Source: an uncultured bacterium (GTDB lineage Bacteria; Bacillota; Clostridia; Lachnospirales; Anaerotignaceae). Taken from it: a stretch of 7,861 bases of DNA. The stretch covers positions 1-7,861 of the forward strand of contig CAJMNV010000093.1 in assembly GCA_905214825.1 (NCBI GenBank), read 5' to 3'. This document shows positions 5,852 to 7,861 of this stretch, piece by piece (position 1 is the first letter of the stretch; every line of letters begins with the position of its first letter). The notes under the pieces are model-generated. The model did not search any database and was not told the DNA's origin. It saw only the letters and a list, made by a program, of their open reading frames with translations. Made by a program: the position numbers and the translations under genes.

Positions 5852-7198
5852 TTATACCAAACCTTGTGCCATCATAGCTGCTGCTACTTTTTTGAAACCT
5901 GCGATGTTAGCACCAGCTACCAAGTCATAGCCCAGACCATATTCTTCTGCTGCTTCAGCAGATACTTTATGGATATTTTTCATGATGCCTTTCAGTTTTG
6001 CATCAACTTCTTCAGCATCCCAACCATATCTCATGGAGTTTTGAGCCATTTCCAAAGCGGAAACTGCTACACCACCAGCGTTAACTGCTTTGGAAGGACC
6101 AACAACCAAGCCTTTGCTTTGGATAAATGCCAAAGCTTCGTTTGTTGTAGGCATATTTGCAACTTCGATGTAGTATTTTACGCCGTTGTTAACGATTTTT
6201 TCAGCTTCTTCCATGTTGATTTCGTTTTGTGTTGCACAAGGCATACAAATATCAACTTTTGTGCCCCAAGGTTTTGTTTTGGGGAAGAATTCGCAACCGA
6301 ATTTATCAGCATAATCTTGTGCACGGTCACGGCCAGAAACTCTCATTTCTACCAAGTAGTCAATTTTTTCTTGTGTTGTAACACCATCGGGATCATAAAC
6401 ATAACCGTCAGGACCGGAGATAGTAACAACTTTACCACCCAACTCAGCAACTTTTTGGCAAACACCCCAAGCAACGTTACCGAAACCGGAAACTGCAACT
6501 GTTTTGCCTTGCAATGTATCGCCCAAATGTGTCAATACTTCGTTTACATAGTATGTAGCACCAAAACCTGTTGCTTCGGGTCTAATCAAAGAACCACCGA
6601 ATTCCAAGTTTTTACCTGTCAACACGCCATTTTCCCAGCAGCCTTTAATTCTTTTGTATTGTCCATACAGGAAGCCGATTTCTCTGCCGCCTACACCAAT
6701 ATCACCAGCAGGAACGTCAACATCAGGACCGATATGTCTATACAATTCTGTCATGAATGCTTGGCAGAATCTCATGATTTCCATATCACTCTTACCTCTA
6801 GGGTCGAAGTCGGAACCACCTTTACCACCACCGATAGGCAGACCTGTCAAGCTGTTTTTAAAGATTTGTTCAAAGCCCAAGAATTTGATGATACCAATAT
6901 ATACAGAAGGATGGAAACGCAAACCACCTTTGTAAGGTCCGATAGCACTGTTGAACTGTACTCTGAAACCACGGTTTACATTTACTTTACCAGCATCGTC
7001 AACCCATGTTACTCTGAAAGAAATAGCTCTTTCAGGTTCAACCATTCTTTCCAGCAAGCCAGTTGCTTCAAATTCAGGGTGAGCATCTACAACTTTCTCA
7101 ATAGAGTGGAAAACTTCTTCCACAGTCTGGATAAATTCAGGTTCGCCAGCATTACGTTGTTTTACCTGTTCGATTACACGTTCCATATAAGCGTTCAT
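5852..7198 (-). CDS. gdhA: Glutamate dehydrogenase, hexameric, probably NAD-dependent
   Basis: A 448-residue cytoplasmic enzyme interconverting glutamate and 2-oxoglutarate plus ammonia. It lines up through almost its full length with Clostridium symbiosum GDH as I remember that sequence. Active-site residues are all present: K90 (PYKGGLRF), K114 (IFKNSLT), catalytic K126 (GGGKGGSDFDP), D166 (VPAGDIGVG) and S380. The nucleotide fold begins at SGFGNVAWG (237-245). F239 and P263 (in SGPDG) correspond to residues F238 and P262 that favour NAD over NADP in the C. symbiosum enzyme, so an NAD-linked, possibly catabolic role is likely. AGGAGGT lies nine bases before the ATG. The gene is monocistronic with its own promoter, a leader of about 160 nt and a strong terminator. 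Confidence 0.96.
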   Translation of the reverse strand: MNAYMERVIEQVKQRNAGEPEFIQTVEEVFHSIEKVVDAHPEFEATGLLERMVEPERAISFRVTWVDDAGKVNVNRGFRVQFNSAIGPYKGGLRFHPSVYIGIIKFLGFEQIFKNSLTGLPIGGGKGGSDFDPRGKSDMEIMRFCQAFMTELYRHIGPDVDVPAGDIGVGGREIGFLYGQYKRIKGCWENGVLTGKNLEFGGSLIRPEATGFGATYYVNEVLTHLGDTLQGKTVAVSGFGNVAWGVCQKVAELGGKVVTISGPDGYVYDPDGVTTQEKIDYLVEMRVSGRDRAQDYADKFGCEFFPKTKPWGTKVDICMPCATQNEINMEEAEKIVNNGVKYYIEVANMPTTNEALAFIQSKGLVVGPSKAVNAGGVAVSALEMAQNSMRYGWDAEEVDAKLKGIMKNIHKVSAEAAEEYGLGYDLVAGANIAGFKKVAAAMMAQGLV

Positions 7199-7261
7199 AA
7201 CTCAATGACCTCCTACAATTTGTCTTTTCTTTAACTTAATTTTTTCGGTTTTATAACCATT

Positions 7262-7328
7262 TTTGTTTCCAGATATTCTACATATATGGAAACAAATCAT
7301 AGGAAACAGCATATTGTTTCAGCTGTTT
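7262..7328 (-). promoter_or_regulatory. GDH leader with alternating complementary repeats
   Basis: Two inverted repeats lie between the promoter and the start codon. On the + strand TTTGTTTCCA (7262-7271) mirrors TGGAAACAAA (7287-7296), ten perfect pairs around 15 bases; AAACAGC (7304-7310) mirrors GCTGTTT (7322-7328), seven pairs around 11 bases. A GGAAACA-like heptamer occurs four times in changing orientation (7264-7270, 7288-7294, 7302-7308, 7315-7320). The segments could fold as alternative RNA hairpins or serve as paired protein sites. I recognise no known riboswitch class or named regulator box, and no U tract follows either hairpin. Confidence 0.6.
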
Positions 7329-7368
7329 TTTACAAATAAGAAAATCTATACTGCTTTCTTACTCCCAC

Positions 7369-7377
7369 ATTATACCA
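7369..7377 (-). promoter_or_regulatory. Extended -10 promoter of the glutamate dehydrogenase gene
   Basis: On the minus strand TGG (7377-7375) directly precedes a perfect TATAAT (7374-7369), the extended -10 form that needs little -35 contact; the region 17 bases upstream (CTACAC) is a poor -35. Transcription should start near 7362, giving an untranslated leader of about 160 bases. Confidence 0.65.
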
Positions 7378-7687
7378 TACTTTTTTTAGTTGTGTAGCAT
7401 TTTTTTGAAGTTTTTACTTTATTTTTCCACAAAAATTCAACGAAAAAATTATGCAAAAAAACGTTTTATATATTTTTTTTGTCAATTTTGAAACATCACG
7501 ATATTTTGGCATAGTATTCACAATATTTTTTTTCTATTTTATAGACAAGTTGCACAATACAATATTTTTACAAAATATATCTCATGCAATTTCCCAGCAC
7601 AAAACGTGTGATAAATTTCCATTTTTCCCTGTTTTATTGCAGAATATTGTGCAAAAAATAGCAATCTTTGCAGAAAATTCATTTTTT
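7378..7687 (+). other. A/T-rich intergenic stretch with no supported gene
   Basis: About 310 bases between the GDH promoter and the terminator of the next gene, dominated by T and A runs. A 102-codon + strand frame beginning at 7451 crosses it, but it has no convincing ribosome binding site, reads as a Phe/Ile/Lys-rich low-complexity peptide and runs through the downstream terminator into another gene. TTGCAGAA occurs twice (near 7636 and 7668). I see no tRNA, promoter-terminator pair or other RNA gene. Confidence 0.6.
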
Positions 7688-7695
7688 ATATGCCT

Positions 7696-7729
7696 AAAAA
7701 AGGCATATGCCTTTGCATATACCTTTTTT
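7696..7729 (-). terminator. Intrinsic terminator after the mreB-like gene
   Basis: On the minus strand six A residues, GGTATATGC (7723-7715), loop AAAG, GCATATGCC (7710-7702) and six T residues (7701-7696) form a long hairpin with one U-G pair, starting four bases after the upstream stop codon. A third related segment, ATATGCCT at 7688-7695 on the + strand, can pair with the arm at 7701-7708 instead. Confidence 0.85.
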
Positions 7730-7733
7730 CTGA

Positions 7734-7861
7734 TTATTGTTGTTCTGGTTTTTTTCTGAATTTTCTTAACAAATTTGAAAAAACCCCTTTTTCTTCTGCT
7801 TCTTGCGTGCCACTTTCTGACATAAATTCAATATATCTGCCTGTACCAATCGCCACGCAGC
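7734..7861 (-). CDS. C-terminal end of an MreB-family rod-shape protein (partial)
   Basis: The last 41 codons of a gene that enters from the right edge, ending at TAA 7736-7734. It begins CVAIGTGRYIEFMSES, which resembles the C-terminal strand of actin-like MreB/Mbl proteins, where a V-A-x-G-T-G-K motif follows the nucleotide-binding core. The remainder is a charged tail (AEEKGVFSNLLRKFRKKPEQQ) longer than in many MreB proteins; its basic, partly amphipathic nature could favour membrane contact, which is inference. MreB polymers guide cell-wall synthesis along the cell body. Too little is present to separate MreB from Mbl or MreBH. A strong terminator follows at once, so this is the last gene of its unit. 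Confidence 0.65.
   Translation of the reverse strand, partial: CVAIGTGRYIEFMSESGTQEAEEKGVFSNLLRKFRKKPEQQ

Noticed and set aside
5522..7234. A 570-codon open frame on the + strand
   Set aside because: It lies almost wholly antisense to glutamate dehydrogenase, has an implausible Cys/Phe/Ser-rich composition and also crosses the gdh terminator. It is a shadow of the GDH codon pattern.
7451..7759. A 102-codon + strand hydrophobic frame in the intergenic region
   Set aside because: There is no good ribosome binding site, the composition follows the A/T richness, and it runs through the terminator into the mreB-like gene.

Overview
The window looks like chromosomal DNA from a low-GC, anaerobic Gram-positive bacterium of the class Clostridia. 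The evidence is strong AGGAGG-type ribosome binding sites, a 2[4Fe-4S] clostridial ferredoxin, a glutamate dehydrogenase that lines up almost residue for residue with the Clostridium symbiosum enzyme as I remember it, an RsiV-type anti-sigma factor, and many A/T-flanked intrinsic terminators. No mobile element, CRISPR array, tRNA or rRNA is visible. Both TAA and TGA are used as ordinary stops, so the standard genetic code applies.

Layout, left to right. 1-312: start of a translation/secretion operon on the minus strand, rpmG (L33) then secE (cut by the window edge), with a consensus promoter at 312-284. 364-615: a small TSCPD-domain protein (minus). 695-3223: a three-gene zinc-type ABC importer on the minus strand, in order binding lipoprotein (znuA-like), ATPase, permease. 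Its TTGACA-N17-TACAAT promoter carries a near-perfect inverted repeat across the -10, very probably the operator of a Zur/Fur-family repressor. 3368-3907: a gamma-carbonic-anhydrase-family protein transcribed divergently from the zinc operon, with overlapping -35 regions. 4067-4237: a 56-residue 2[4Fe-4S] ferredoxin, ending at a bidirectional terminator. 4292-5693 (minus): an ECF sigma factor gene broken by two in-frame stop codons but otherwise open through 176 codons, followed with a 32-base overlap by an intact RsiV-like membrane anti-sigma factor. 5852-7198 (minus): glutamate dehydrogenase with a strong terminator and a leader of about 160 nt carrying mutually complementary repeats. 7734-7861 (minus): C-terminal end of what looks like an MreB-family protein, with its terminator just after the stop.

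How the parts fit. The zinc importer and its operator form a self-contained uptake and regulation unit, and the adjacent metal-dependent carbonic-anhydrase-like gene may share the control region. The sigma/anti-sigma pair is an envelope-stress type module that appears to have lost its sigma factor. GDH, ferredoxin, rpmG-secE and mreB are housekeeping functions. There is no clear sign of an unknown multi-gene system. The least explained elements are the GDH leader repeats, the rpmG promoter embedded inside a terminator-like hairpin, and the doubly interrupted sigma gene beside its intact anti-sigma factor.
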